Below, piece after piece: positions 45,154-57,149 of a DNA stretch of 64,000 nt. A program made the translations under genes and the position numbers. The stretch covers positions 30,370,032 through 30,434,031 of the forward strand of contig CM067559.1 in assembly GCA_034509755.1 (NCBI GenBank). The letters are read 5' to 3'. The DNA comes from Anisodus tanguticus. Taxonomy: Eukaryota; Streptophyta; Magnoliopsida; Solanales; Solanaceae. The first letter of the stretch is position 1. Each line of letters opens with the position of its first letter. The notes under the pieces are model-generated. The model saw only the letters and a list, made by a program, of their open reading frames with translations, ran no database searches and was not told the DNA's origin.

Positions 45154-45845
45154 AACCCGAAACGATGCAACCTTTAGGGAAGATATGCATTGTTTCAGGA
45201 AGAGATGTACTATTTCATAAAGAAATGTATTCTTTCCTTTTTGCAAAAGAAATGTACTTTTCCTTTTTGCATATTCCTTTTATTTTCTCTTGAAAATTCA
45301 AATAATTTACCACCATTTTCAAGTGAAAATAACAACCTAGCACTTCCTTTAGAAATTAAGAGACAAGTGAATCCATGCATAAATAAAGTATCTAGCAATT
45401 GAACTTTACATTAATAGAATATAATTCTATTAAACTGAATATCATGTAAGACAAGTCTTTTGAACCGACGACCATATTGTAAAATAGGATTTATCTCACA
45501 CATTAATTCTATTACATTATTCCTTTATAAACAACACCATAAGCCATTGTATTTCAATCTTCTCACGAATGCATAGAAACTAAACCCGAGCTCTTGAAGC
45601 TACCCACTTCACATCTACATAAGTAGACCCTTATTAATATGCTCCTACAAGAGCACCCGCCAATATGTCTATTAAGAGTTTATTAACTCAACCTCATTTT
45701 AACAAATTGCAGGACAAAGTACTTACTTTGGGATGGTAATACCAAGTGTTATCAACCAATAAAGAATGTTGTCACTCATTGAACTCGATACTAGTACTTG
45801 TATCAAGCTTCAAGTTGAGTCTTCACCCTTAATGTTCTTTATTTA
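45154..45845 (-). repeat. 3' LTR-like region of the copia element
   Basis: AT-rich, non-coding sequence next to the RNase H end. Its first 150 bp match the fragment at 56580-56730. The ORFs at 45190 and 45210 are on opposite strands of the same A/T-rich block and are not genes. Confidence 0.6.
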
Positions 45846-45849
45846 TGGG

Positions 45850-46811
45850 TTATAAACCCATCCCCCTTGATGTTCTCAACACCAATTTCCTTTCTAATCC
45901 CTTAGTCAATGGGTCGGCAAGATTATTAAGTGGGTATACATAATCAACTGTGATCACTCCATCTTTAATTAATTGATTTATATGGCTATGTCTAAGTCCA
46001 ATATTCCTAGACTTTTCATTATATATATGACTATACACTCGGGTTAAGGTGGACTCATTATCACAATTGATAGAAATCAGTGGCATGAGTTTAGGCCATG
46101 ATGGAATATCAAAAAGTAAATTTCTCAACTTTTCCATTTCTTAGAAGCGGATGACAAGGCTACAAATTCTGCAGTCATTGTTGAATCTATAAGACATGTT
46201 TAATTCTTAGATCCCTAAGATATCGCACCCCCACTAAAGAGGTATACCCATCCACTTGTTGAGGAATAATCTTCTTGATCAGTGATCTAACTTGCATCCA
46301 AAAACCCTTCTAGTATAGCAGGATCACCGCTATAATAGATGCCATAGTATAGGATTTTATTGAAATACTTTAGTACTATTCTTATATCACGTCAATGATG
46401 CTCACTCGGGTTGCAAGTATATCTACTCAACTTACCCACTGCATACGCAATGTCGAGTCTCGTACTAGTCATAGCATACATCAAGCACCCGATCAACTTA
46501 GCATACTCAATTTGAGCAGTTGGCCTTCTACTATTTCTTTCTAATTTAAAACATGGATTGTATGGTGTACAAGCAGGATTTCAATCAAAATGATTGAATT
46601 TCTTTAGCACTTTCTCAATATAATGCGATTGTATAAAGGAAAACCCCCTATCATTCCTAATAATTTTTATACCAAAAATGACATTCGTTTTCCCCTTGCA
46701 TTCATGGAGAATTGAGTGAAGAGAAATTTTTTGATGGTCTCAACCTGTTCTTTATCGATCTCAAAGATCAACATATCATCTACATACAAGCAAATTAAAA
46801 CTCCTTTTTCA
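45850..46811 (-). pseudogene. Copia RNase H and RT C-terminal part
   Basis: The catalytic RT box is intact near 46776-46800 (GVLICLYVDDMLI). Broken frames then lead to the RNase H end, an open frame of 95 codons at 46137-45850 with ISINCDNESTLTRV, SRNIGLRHSHIN and LNNLADPLTKGL. The stop is followed by the LTR. It is separated from the RT N-terminus by the insertion at 46812-50088. Confidence 0.82.
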
Positions 46812-49800
46812 TGTGCGGGGATGGGTGGCACGGATACTAAGGTTCATTTATGTGATTTTAGGAAGGAAAACCCAAGGTAGGAATCTTAGAGTTGATATGT
46901 TTGATCCAAAGTTGACTTTCGAGTATATGGGTTCATTTTCGGGTTCTATCACTTCCATTAGTTTTGGAGGGTTATTTATGACTTAGTCGAGTCATTGGTT
47001 TGATTCTTGAGGCATTCAAATGTACTATGGCTTTATTTGTAAAATATGGAACCTGGATGTTTTGGGTGGTTTTATAGAAAATTATGTCTTAGCTCGGTCA
47101 TATGAGAAATTCTAGTGTGCGAGCGAGTTTGTAGCACCGTTTACCTTCTGGTAGCATGTTTAGTTTGTATTCGGGGGATTCCAACAGCGTTTCGGGTGTT
47201 TGGTGGAGAGTTAGCTAATTCTAGAATTGTTGGTTTATGGTATCCGCACCAGTGATCTTATGACCGCTTCTGCGTGTCTACCTCTACAGAGGTTGACTCG
47301 CAGATACAGGATTTTCTCATTATTGTGGTTTCTGCTTCTGCAAAGGTTTTCCCAAAGAGGCGATGGCGTCTTTATGGAGTCCTCCTTGCTCCAACGCCAA
47401 TCAAGGGATTTAAGTGAGTCTGCCTTGGCGGCCTATTTTTCCGCTGAAGGATGTCCACTTCAGTTAACCAAATTATTAAATGCCCTAAATAATTTCGTTT
47501 CCCAAAATCATTCTCTTGGGAGTAGAGATTGGCTAAGAGGGGAATTCTGAGTATTCCATCATGGTTCTTCATTGGAGGTATAATTTCATCCTATTTTAGT
47601 TACTATTTATCATTTAAGTCTTCTATCCTAGTTCATGCTAGAATAAGAGGCTAAGAATCTTGAAATTGGGGATTGTATGTTGATTAGATGATTATAATAT
47701 TGTAAACTAGTGTTGATTAATGATTGATACTGATGTTTTGACGGTTAATTTGGTATTATAAACCTTTTCTAATTTGGGGGAAAACCTAGGGTTTGAAATT
47801 GGGGCTTTTGCCTAATCTTGAAATTGAGGGTCCAATTGGGTGTAATTTTTAAATTAACTTAGAGATATGATTATTTAGTATGTCATCATGTTTTTTGGGT
47901 GATAAAGTTCAAATTTTAATACCGTGGGCCCGGAGTCAATTTTGAGGTGAATTTTTGGATTGTTTGAAGGAAAGTCCTGGTATGTGTATTAGGGTAATTA
48001 TTAATGTAGAGTCTATGTATTAGACTATGATTACAATAAGGCACTCTGAAAGGGCTAGACGTGCGTAGAGGATTGACCATTCATGTCTCCTTCTCGGCTT
48101 TGACGTAGGCTACGATTTCTCTTTTGTAGACATCGATAGAGGTGCGTAGTAGTTATGAATATTGAGGGGGTATTGGGCATGTTTGGGGGTCCTACCTTAA
48201 CAGTTGTGATGAACGCTTGGGTGGGTACTGGTGTTGAACTGTGATGATGGCTGATTTGGGGAATCAACTTTAAGTTGATTCCGATTGCTATTTATTGGGC
48301 TTGTCGCCATTATGTGGGCTCATCGTCATTATGTGGGCTCATAGCCATAATTGCTATTATTGTATTTATTTATCACATTACTTTCGATATGATATCCTAA
48401 TTGTAAGTGGTTTATATGTTATTGACTTTCTGAAAGCATGTGATATTCATCTCTTATATTTGGTTGCATCTCATAAATTTATGATTACTTGCCTTGATTT
48501 GTCATTTGCATTCATACACTCATGGTTTTGATGATATTGAAAAGATAGTGATATGAATATATTATGGGTCCAAGAGACCGTAAAGGTAGGAATACTATGA
48601 GATAGTTGGAAATATTTAGATAATTGATATGACTCCAAAGGGGTCTTGGTTTGATGATAATGATGATACGTGGAGGGCTGTGTTACACACCTACAAGAGA
48701 TGTTATTATAGCCAAGAGCTTTGATCCGTTGAGAAATTTTGGAGGAATATATGGACTTTGCGGGTCCTCCATGAGTGTGTAGTTCATAGAATTTGAATGC
48801 CTATATATTAGAGATAAAAGATACGTGGCATATGCATTGCATTCATATCATACATTCATTATGCATTGATTGGTTATGGATTAGTAATATGATATGGATT
48901 GATTATTAAAACTTGGGTGATTTCCTGATTAAATAAATTTGGATGATTGAATTGATTATATTGTACTGGATTGATTGTCATGATCAACTTGTTCTCTGTG
49001 AATTGGGTTATGTGGTTATACCTTTATGAGTGAGAGTACTCACTATTGAACTATATTGTTGTCAGTGAATTCTATTGGCAGAACTATCAAGTTGATCATA
49101 GAGAACTGTGCATGTCTTGTATTGCTTGATGATTGCTGACGTTATTTGATAGAGAGTCTATGTGGTTGTAGGTAGATGGCTTGTATGTTATTCATGTGTA
49201 CATTCCCTCCTTAATCAAATGATGTATGGCGTAGACTTCTATTTAGAGTATAATGAGGACATTAAATGAACGAATATGTATCCTGCCCTTACTTGTGAAA
49301 AATGTAATCAAGCCCAAAAGTTAGAGATAATAAGAAGTTATTATTGTTATGATCAGACTAATCGTGATACCCCTTGAAAAGGATTGTGATATGATATTGT
49401 GTACTAGGGCCAATTTGTCTTAATTGATTACTTGATAACTTGGGTAAGTGGTGACAACATGAATATCAGTTACACAAAGTTTACTGATCGGTGGGTAACT
49501 AGGGTGAGATCCTTGTGTGCCATATGAATTGAATTGTACTTGAATGTGATTGAACTCTTATGTGAACAAGGTCATTTATGTGACTACGTGAACTATCTAG
49601 AATAAGACTTACTTGAGAGTCAACTTGATGTTTATTTCTGATATGTAACTTCCGTCATTGTCAGCCTATGATGCCTATGGGGTACGTTGTATACTCATGT
49701 TACGTTTGTTGCATCTTTTATGTGGATACAGGTATCCAGTCAATTCAGGTTGCAGTTTGGAGCACGGGAAGATTAAGGCAGGCCAGCCATTCCTGGTGGA

Positions 49801-50088
49801 CTTGGTTTCCATATTAGATAGACCGCCCTTATTCATTTAGGGTGACTTGTTCTACTTTCTTTCATCTTGTTGTATATTAGAGTCCTTGTATAAGTCAGAC
49901 CATGTTTTGAAAAAGAAGGTTTTATTGTAAAGATCGTTTTATGAGTAATGTTTCAATAGAAATAATATTGTTATGTTTTGTACTTTTCGTTCTCTTCCGC
50001 ATTTTAAAACCTTTTTATTGTAACTATTTAGAATTGGTTCGACTACTGAGGGGATAGTGTAGGTGCCACCACGACGCCTGTTAAACAC
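46812..50088 (+). mobile_element. LTR-type insertion of the 2.8-kb family, copy 3, inside RT
   Basis: It starts near TGTGCGGGGATGGGTGGCACGG and ends near GTAGGTGCCACCACGACG. It matches copy 1 (34192-36972) in the same orientation but lacks about 75 bp at the left and 20 bp at the right, and has extra sequence near 48950-49640. No target duplication is clear. The conserved ATGCCTATGGGGTACGTTGTATAC block is near 49670-49695. ORFs inside (47227-47550 and others) are not genes. Confidence 0.7.
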
Positions 50089-50580
50089 ACTTGTTTGATT
50101 CATTGATTTTAAAGTCGTTAGATAAAATTACTTCATCAATTTTTTGATGTCATTGCTTAGGGTCTTGTTTTAGCCCATACAATGATTTGATAAGTTTGCA
50201 AACTTTCTTGTCTTGTCCTTTAACTACAAACCCCTCTGGTTGTCTCAAATAGACTCCCGCTTCCAATTCACCATTCAAAAATGCAGTTTTGACATTCATT
50301 TGGTGAATTCCTAGATTATAAATGGAGGCTAGTGCAATAAGAAGCTTTATCGTGGTTATTCTAGCCATGAGAGTATAAGTATCAAAGTAGTCTATGTCGT
50401 GCTTTTTGTATAAAACCCCTAACTACAAAACGAGCCTTGTATTTATCCATAGTGCCGTCTATTTTTAACTTTTTTTTTGAACATCCATTTACCATCTGTG
50501 GATTTACAACTAGATGAAAGGTCTATTAGGATCCAAGTATTATTTTCCATAATGTAATCTATCTCATCTTGGATAGCCTC
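50089..50580 (-). pseudogene. Copia RT N-terminal part
   Basis: The frame 50368-50150 contains IHQMNVKTAFLNGELEAGVY and then VCKLIKSLYGLKQDPKQ, conserved RT blocks. Weaker blocks further upstream (50400-50580) are in other frames. The protein is interrupted near 50090 by the LTR insertion. Confidence 0.8.
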
Positions 50581-50586
50581 CCTCCA

Positions 50587-51342
50587 TTATGGTGCATTCG
50601 AAGATTGCATGACCTTACTAAAAGTAGTCAGACTATTTTTTATATTATAAAAATAAGGAATTTCATTTTCAACTTTATCAGTTGAATCTGAGTAGATATA
50701 GAAGTCATCTTCATATGTCTTTTCTTTTCTAACTCTCCTACTCCTTACTTTAATAATGTCATCTTGATTTTTATTATCTTGAGAGATTGATGGTTGTGAA
50801 GTAGAAGACTTTGGATCACTTGGAACAATATCTTCTAGTCTAGGAATTGATACAAAGAGAGTTTCAATAAAACTTTTATCTCTTGATTCAAGGACAATAT
50901 TAACTGAGTATGAATCATTTGGTTCAATGACCAAAAACCTGCAGGCTTTGTTATTTTCAGCATATCCTACAAAGATACATTCAATTCCTCTTTCACCCAG
51001 CTTTTTTCTTTTTAGGTTCTGGGACTTCAATTATAGCCTTACATCCCTAAACTTAGAGATGACTCAAATTTGGTTATCTTTTGTTTCAAAGTTTATATGG
51101 AGTTGTTGATTTCCTTTTATTAGGAATCCTTTTAAGAATATAACAAGCCGTTAATATGGCTTCATCCAATAACCGTGATTCAGGCCTAAGTTAGACAATA
51201 AAAAATTAACAATTTTCTTTAAGACCCAATTTTTCCATTCGGCTACACCATTTTATTGTGGTGTATATGGTGCCATCACTTGATGCATAATACTAGTGCT
51301 TTGAAAAAAATGTGGGACTATAATATTCCCCTCCTTTATTGG
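50587..51342 (-). pseudogene. Copia integrase, second half and linker
   Basis: The frame 51030-50587 begins at KSQNLKRKKLGERGIECIFV, the segment that closes copia integrases, and continues into a Ser/Asp-rich linker (VRSRRVRKEKTYEDDFYIYS). Broken frames from 51342 to 51040 hold the APYTPQ-type motif and the catalytic glutamate region near 51240. The preceding half lies beyond the solo LTR. Confidence 0.78.
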
Positions 51343-53581
51343 TGAACACTCTGTAAATCCGGGTTAGGTGTAAATATGTTAAATGAGTATTAATATGATA
51401 TTTTAGACATATGAAGTCCCATCAGAATGAGTTTGGGTAGAAATAGTTTCTTCGAAATCAAGACTATAGTGAGATGCATAAGATTCGATATAATCGACTA
51501 AGTTTATAGTAGGTCTGACTTTCAGCACATTTAGGTGAAACTACATTGTGAATTGAGAAAAATTAAGCATGAAACTTGTATCCCTTTGAAATACTTTTCC
51601 AACCATATTTAGTGGAGGCCAAACGGAGCTCTGTACAAAAGGTAATGCCCATTTTACTATACAATGCGCAGTCTGCGCGACCAAGCTTCAGGTGTGGGAT
51701 CCTGCACTCGAGGCAGTGTCACTACCCTTGCTGCGCGATTGGGCCTTCAGTTGCGCGACCGCACACAGGGTAAGTCATTTTAGAAACCCTACACCCCAAA
51801 TACGAAAACTTGCTCTAGAAAGGGGAACTCTCAAGAAGCCAGCTTCCTCCAAGGTCCCTCCATCATCCAAGGTAAGTTCTAATGATGATTCTAAGTTTAT
51901 TTCCATTTCCCAACACCTTATTAACATGGGTAAACCCTTCACATCCATAGATAATTGATTGAGACTTCATTTTGGACGAAAAAACCCTAGAATCCGAATT
52001 CAAGAGAATTGAATGTCAAAAAGGCAAAATCTTCATCCTTTAATTGATTATAGATTTGTATCGATGATTATAGACTCTACGTTCATGAGATATGAGTTGA
52101 TGTGTTTGATAGAAAAGTATGAACGGTTGTAGGTTTGGGTTGTTGATTGTTGATTATTGATTAAGGGTGTTGTTTATCCTATGGGTGATGAAGAATGATC
52201 TATACGATTGTAGAATCAGCTAAAAGTGATAGAATGAGAATTGAGTGAATAAAACACCATTAATGAAGGTTGTAGAGCATCATGCCCATCAAGTGTTTGA
52301 TAAAATGCTTAAATGATCACAATATGAGTCTTATTGCTAATATGGAATCCCTTTTACTTGTATTGTCTTCGATTAAAGTTGAAAGGGTTGAAGGACATTA
52401 TATTACGCTCAAGAGCAGGAAATTAAGGTATGTGAACTCTCTACATTTGGGAATGTTGATGATTCTCCCTACACCACATTCTTTATTGACTATTACAAAT
52501 TGCCTCAGAACATAGTTAGGCCTTAGTTTCGTGAATAGTTGCAGAACTTTTATTCTTTAGATGTCATAGTTTGATAATTCGTTCATGATCTTCATTTCGA
52601 ACATTGTGAGCTCAGAACATAGTCAATATAGACTCGTGTTTGATACCCATGAGTCTCAGTCTAGAAACTCAGCAGGTTTAGAAATAGTTAAGACTTCAGG
52701 TTTCATAATTAGTTCATGAATACATGTCTCAGTTTAGTGATGTTCTTTATTCCAGTAATCTCAGTTCCTTAATAATAATTAATGAATATTGAACATACGT
52801 GATTGCCCGAGGGAACAGTCTCATGTATATGTACACTTGGCCAAGGCCACATACTTACACACTTACTTGGCCAAAGCCATAATTTGTGCATTTATTCACA
52901 TATATAATATAGTTAAACAGGTGTTTCAGATGCAGAATAGGAAGTACTCATAACTTCACTTCTCTTGTTCATTTCATTTATCAGTTACATTTTCAGTTTC
53001 AGTATTTACTTGTTTATTTTTTGGGCTCCCTTTCCGAGCATCGCTCTTACAATTCTTTCTTTCATTTGCTTTACATACCAGTACAATTCAAATGTGTTGA
53101 AGTCCCTTCTTGCTCGGGGTCTGCATCTCGCGATGCAGGTAACGATTTACAAGTTGATGTTTCTGCGTGCTAGGATTCACGTATCAGCTACTTGGTGATC
53201 CCCAATCTTTTGGGCCATTATCATATTTTCAGTCTTTACAGTATTTTAGTCAGTGAGGTATGCCAAATGCCTCGTCCCAAGTGAACAGTCAGTATTTCAG
53301 TACTCTTTAGAGGCTTCGTAGACTATAATCGCAGTCAGTCAGACATTTAGCAGGCTTTTGTGTTAGCCTTGTCGGCTACTTATTTATATATTTAGATTTA
53401 TGTAGTATTTCTGCATTTATGATATCTCAACAGACTTTTTAGTAGATCAGCGTGTTGTGTATTTATATTCTACTTTCATTTATACCACATGTTGATCTAG
53501 CCAGCCAGTTGGTTCGCTCGATCACATGCAGCCAAACACCGAGTGTCGTGTTACACCCAGACCATGTTTCGTAGCGTGACA
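51343..53581 (-). mobile_element. Solo LTR inside the copia integrase, 2239 bp
   Basis: On the minus strand it starts TGTCACGCTACG and ends GTGTTCA. Flanks ATTGG (51338-51342) and ATCGG (53582-53586) match at four of five bases. It breaks the integrase between the second catalytic aspartate and the next conserved glycines; the reading frame on both sides is the same. The start resembles long gypsy LTRs of Solanaceae (recalled). There is no internal coding region. Confidence 0.8.
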
Positions 53582-53990
53582 ATCGGTCCTTAAACACTTA
53601 ACAAAAGATTGACATTGCAATTCAACCTCAGTCTTGTAAATTTTAAATTTTTCTAGTGCTTCATCTTTTGAATTTACAAGATAAACTTTGCAAAATCTAG
53701 AGTAGTCATCAATGAATGTAATAACATGTTTCTTTCCTCCAATTGCATGAGTACTATGAAATCACTTAAGTCACTGTGAATTAATTCAAGCAACTTAGTG
53801 CTTCTCTCAATACTTGAAAAGGATTTTCTTTGTGATCTTTGTTAACATGCAAGTTTTACATTTGTCTCTATCCACATTCATTATTGGTATCAAGCCACAT
53901 TTAGACATATCCCTTATTCTATAAAATTTAGCATGTCATAAACGTGAATGTCATAATGAAAAATTAGAGTCAAGCATGTATACAGAAACT
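53582..53990 (-). pseudogene. Copia integrase, first half
   Basis: Minus-strand frames show the pre-integrase zinc pair (VDRDKCKTCML near 53850-53880), then GGKKHVITFIDDYSRFCKVY at 53680-53740 and KCLRTD at 53582-53600, giving the first and second catalytic aspartates. Stops at 53760-53830 break it. Confidence 0.8.
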
Positions 53991-56064
53991 TCATCCTTTA
54001 ATGAAGGCAAAGTGATCTAGTAACAAAGTTATCATTTCTCTTAATTTCAAGATAATCTAGCAACTTTCAAGTATAAATATTCATCAAAATAAAGCACCTG
54101 GGATATCAATAGCGGTAAATCTCTTATTCTTGATTGACGAGTCGCCTAAACCCTTACTTTTCGATTCAGATTTAAAAAATGTCCGGGGGATTTTCCATTG
54201 AAATTGACCATCCACGTATCACTATATTTTTTCAATTGATTTTGTTATAGCCTTAACCCAATCTCTGATCCAGCAAGCCACAAAAAATATCTAGAATTCC
54301 TGATCAATTAGTCGAACTCTCTCCCTTATTTATCGATAAAGAGAAGGGCCCACTCCTAGAAGAATTTCCTTCAATTCCATAAGATAAGGGATTGATCTGA
54401 CCGAAAAATGAGATAATTTCAATATATATCATCTCACAACTTGAAAGTAAAATTCACATGATATGAATGTAACAAAGTTATAACATGATAAATTCTTTGG
54501 CACGTGATAACACATGCATATCAAATTTATTATTCCTAAACTTATTCAAAATGCATTTCATGATCATCACAAATGAGTCATCTACCCTAATATTTATGAA
54601 ATTAAATTTCACAAAAATTCATATAGTACTTTTTTTTCTTTTGCAGAAAGAAAATATTTTTTTTATAAAAAGAGAGGTAGCAATTCATAGATAAATCGTG
54701 AGGGAGTTAAAGAAAGTAGAACCCTATATTTGCCTCTTTCATCTTGATTCACAAATTGCTTTTGATTTGATTTCTTTTGTCGTAGGATAGTCAAATTTAT
54801 GTTAAGTATAGAATTTCAAAGGACACCACGCCTTTCCATCATGCCTTTTACTACTACGCTCTTATAAATTTTGGGTTGACAAAGATAATTTTCTTGATGT
54901 GTCAAATATTGGTGATGAAGCTCATCAATAAAAAAGACATGAATTTTCCTGCCAAAACGTTGCTTCGACACCCTGGACCGAATTAACTCAGCGGTTTATT
55001 TCTCGTGCCATAGTCTTCACATGGCCATAAAGTGAGTAATACACTACGCAGACCTTAGTGGTAGCTATAGTTTGCTGATCAGATTCTAGTCACCGACCTT
55101 GAAATTAAACCCTCAATTGGAAATTGCCCCAAAAATGATGGCTTAGAAATTAACTACATGAATTTTTCTAGTGGACAAGTTGGTGGATTTGAAACGTATA
55201 GAAAATACTTCACACGCAAGTGAATTAGTTCACTAGTATATGGACTTCCATTAATACATCATAGGCATACAACTCCCTATGATTTTCCTTGAAACAGAGA
55301 CCTTCATCGGCAAATTATGGCATCATTTTGTTTAGGCAATCGTTACAAATCATTTTGTTTAGGCAATCGTTGCAAAAGCCTACAACTGTTCTTCACCGAC
55401 TGCAACAATCTATGCTCTTTAAAAGAGCGCGAAGGACAAAACTTCAAGGGATCATGAAGTAAATGCCTTGTATAATTCTCTTCTATTGTTAGAAAAAGTG
55501 TGTTTGTGGTGATTGTTGCCTTGGATATACTTTTCAAACGTGTATCTTACTTGGATCACTTTCCAAAGAGAATTGTTTGTCCCTTACGAATACTCTCCCG
55601 AGATATAATGAAGCAAAGCCAAGAAATTGTTGGAAATTTGCCTTTGGCGGGAGTTGCGTCCAACCATCTTTAATGACTTAAACACTAGTGTTCCGCATGT
55701 TGGAGAATCCGGTTCTTCACACGTGCATAATCTACTAAGTAAGTAGATGACCGTAGGGCCAAGGATCGTCAAATTTCGTTGAGAAATGAAAGAGATATTG
55801 GTCCACGAAGTGAGGTGTTTGAAGCATGGAAAAAGGTGGTAAAGACCAATCCTCCCTCATCGGTGGGGGAAGAAAGATTTGTTTAGTTTATAAGTCTCAA
55901 GGTTGACTTGGGGTTTGGGACCCCAAGGGGTATCCCATTTGTTTAAAGGAGGGAGAACCTAGATGTGCTTCGGTTTGAGGATAAACCCACAAGCGCGCCG
56001 CCGCTGCCCGCCCGTCCGGTCCAGTCTCGGGTTTCGGGTCGTGGGCTGAGGCTGAGGGCTGCAA
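53991..56064. other. Degraded interior of the copia element and unassigned inserts
   Basis: Protease and most of gag should lie here but cannot be read. The part at 54100-54430 has a different texture (AAGGGCCCACTCCTAGAAG) that may be of organelle origin; this is a weak impression. A 27-bp direct duplication occurs at 55322-55377 (TCATTTTGTTTAGGCAATCGTT). A GC-rich block at 55985-56060 is out of character with its surroundings. No gene can be supported. Confidence 0.35.
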
Positions 56065-56220
56065 TACACCGTGTAGAGAGGGTCTGCCAAGCAGTTCAAT
56101 ATGTAATTCTTACACATGAAATCACTATGATTCCATGCATCAAGAACCATCTTCATGCCATTAATGACATGGATACCTAGGCCCGTTTCAGAAGGCGAAG
56201 GGTCCATTTCATCTCCATCT
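56065..56220 (-). pseudogene. Copia gag N-terminal fragment
   Basis: The minus-strand frame reads LDAWNHSDFMCKNYILNCLA, a well conserved block near the start of copia gag proteins, followed by DPLYTVYC. It then runs into a GC-rich block at about 56060, so the rest of gag is missing or displaced. Confidence 0.7.
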
Positions 56221-56329
56221 TATGGAGGATCTTCTGTTAGGAAACGTGTCATTCCCATAACAGTCAAGTAGAACAGCACCTTCCGCTGCCATCTCTTAAA
56301 GCCATCACTCGACTCAGCATACCAAAACT

Positions 56330-56770
56330 GTTCCAGTTCATTGAAATTCAGTTTGTTGTAATTTCATTGTGTTGTAATTCTTAGCAGTTACTTATTTACG
56401 TTTTCTGCACCATTGTAAGCAACTGAAATAATAAAGAAATCTCTAAATACACAACAATTAATGCTGCAGTCACTAAGCTTATGCAGATTTTCTTTAGGAA
56501 GAATGTTGGTACTTGAAATAATTCTTTTTGATATGACATATTCTCAGAGTGTTTCTCTATTTATAGAGGATGTCTTTAACCCTTGAATCTAAAACGACAC
56601 CGTCTTTAGGAAAGAGATGCATTGTTTTAAAATACTTTGAAAAAGAAGAAGTATTTTTTCCTTTTTGCAAAAGAAATGCACTTTTTCTTTTTATTTTTTC
56701 CTTTTATTTTCTCTTAAAAATTCCACCATCTTTTTACGTCAATGATATACTCAAATGACAAAAAACTCAA
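56330..56770 (-). repeat. 5' LTR-like fragment of the copia element
   Basis: CTCTATTTATAGAGG near 56550-56566 and the CTTTTTGCAAAAGAAATGCA block match the style and, in part, the sequence of 45154-45300. It lies upstream of gag on the minus strand, as a 5' LTR should. Its outer end merges into the ferritin upstream region. Confidence 0.55.
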
Positions 56771-56957
56771 AAACTTGAATTGATGTCAGTGGTAAAGATA
56801 AATAAACATTGTAAATAGTGTAATGAGTTAGAAAGAAAAAAAACCAAGGGAGGAATTTTCAATCCAAGACAAAACTCAGTGACACCTAAGATGATAACGA
56901 TAGATTCCGGAGTTTTCAATTTTGATACCACTAAAGTCTCACTTTTTGGATTAGAGC

Positions 56958-56971
56958 CACGAGCCCGCCAC
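56958..56971 (+). promoter_or_regulatory. Iron-dependent regulatory sequence (IDRS)
   Basis: CACGAGCCCGCCAC fits the 14-base IDRS consensus known from maize and Arabidopsis ferritin promoters (CACGAGSCCKCCAC) at every position. In those genes the site represses transcription when iron is low. It lies 179 bp upstream of the start codon and 98 bp upstream of the TATA box. Confidence 0.85.
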
Positions 56972-57004
56972 ACGCCCCGTACAGTTGGACTGGTCAACAA
57001 ACTC

Positions 57005-57010
57005 CACGTG
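57005..57010 (+). promoter_or_regulatory. G-box (CACGTG)
   Basis: CCACGTGT is a bHLH/bZIP binding core. In Arabidopsis, bHLH factors of the iron response act on ferritin genes through G-box-like sites; a similar role here is inferred from position between IDRS and TATA box. Confidence 0.55.
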
Positions 57011-57068
57011 TCTCTCCCTCATCGGCCTAATTGAATCGTGGTCCACTTGAACTCTCTCATCAACCTTC

Positions 57069-57075
57069 TATATAT
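57069..57075 (+). promoter_or_regulatory. TATA box of the ferritin gene
   Basis: TATATAT, in the context CTTCTATATATCTCTAT, lies 75 bp before the start codon, a normal plant spacing. Confidence 0.7.
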
Positions 57076-57149
57076 CTCTATGCTAATTCCAATCTTGCAT
57101 ATCATCTTTTTCTATTTCTCAAAGTCTTAATTTTCTAAATTGTGAAATA

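Larger units (their letters stand above)
45154..56770 (-). mobile_element. Ty1/copia element, heavily broken and invaded by two LTR elements
   Basis: On the minus strand, gag, integrase, RT and RNase H appear in order between about 56207 and 45850. LTR-like ends at 45154-45845 and about 56330-56770 share blocks such as CCTTTTTGCAAAAGAAATG. Insertions at 46812-50088 (within RT) and 51343-53581 (within integrase) enlarge it. Many stops occur. The exact outer ends could not be fixed because the left LTR is cut at 45154 and the right one diverges beyond 56770. Confidence 0.75.
56771..57149 (+). promoter_or_regulatory. Ferritin promoter and 5' leader
   Basis: This region joins the copia LTR fragment to the ferritin start. 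It contains an iron-dependent regulatory element, a G-box and a TATA box in the expected order. Transcription probably starts about 30 bp after the TATA box, near 57100, giving a leader of about 50 bases. The copia LTR fragment ends only about 190 bp upstream of the iron-responsive element. Confidence 0.7.

Noticed and set aside
56925..56940. TTTTGATACCACTAAAG as a minus-strand primer-binding site
   Set aside because: Only GATACCA is shared, with no LTR end beside it; it is in the ferritin upstream region.
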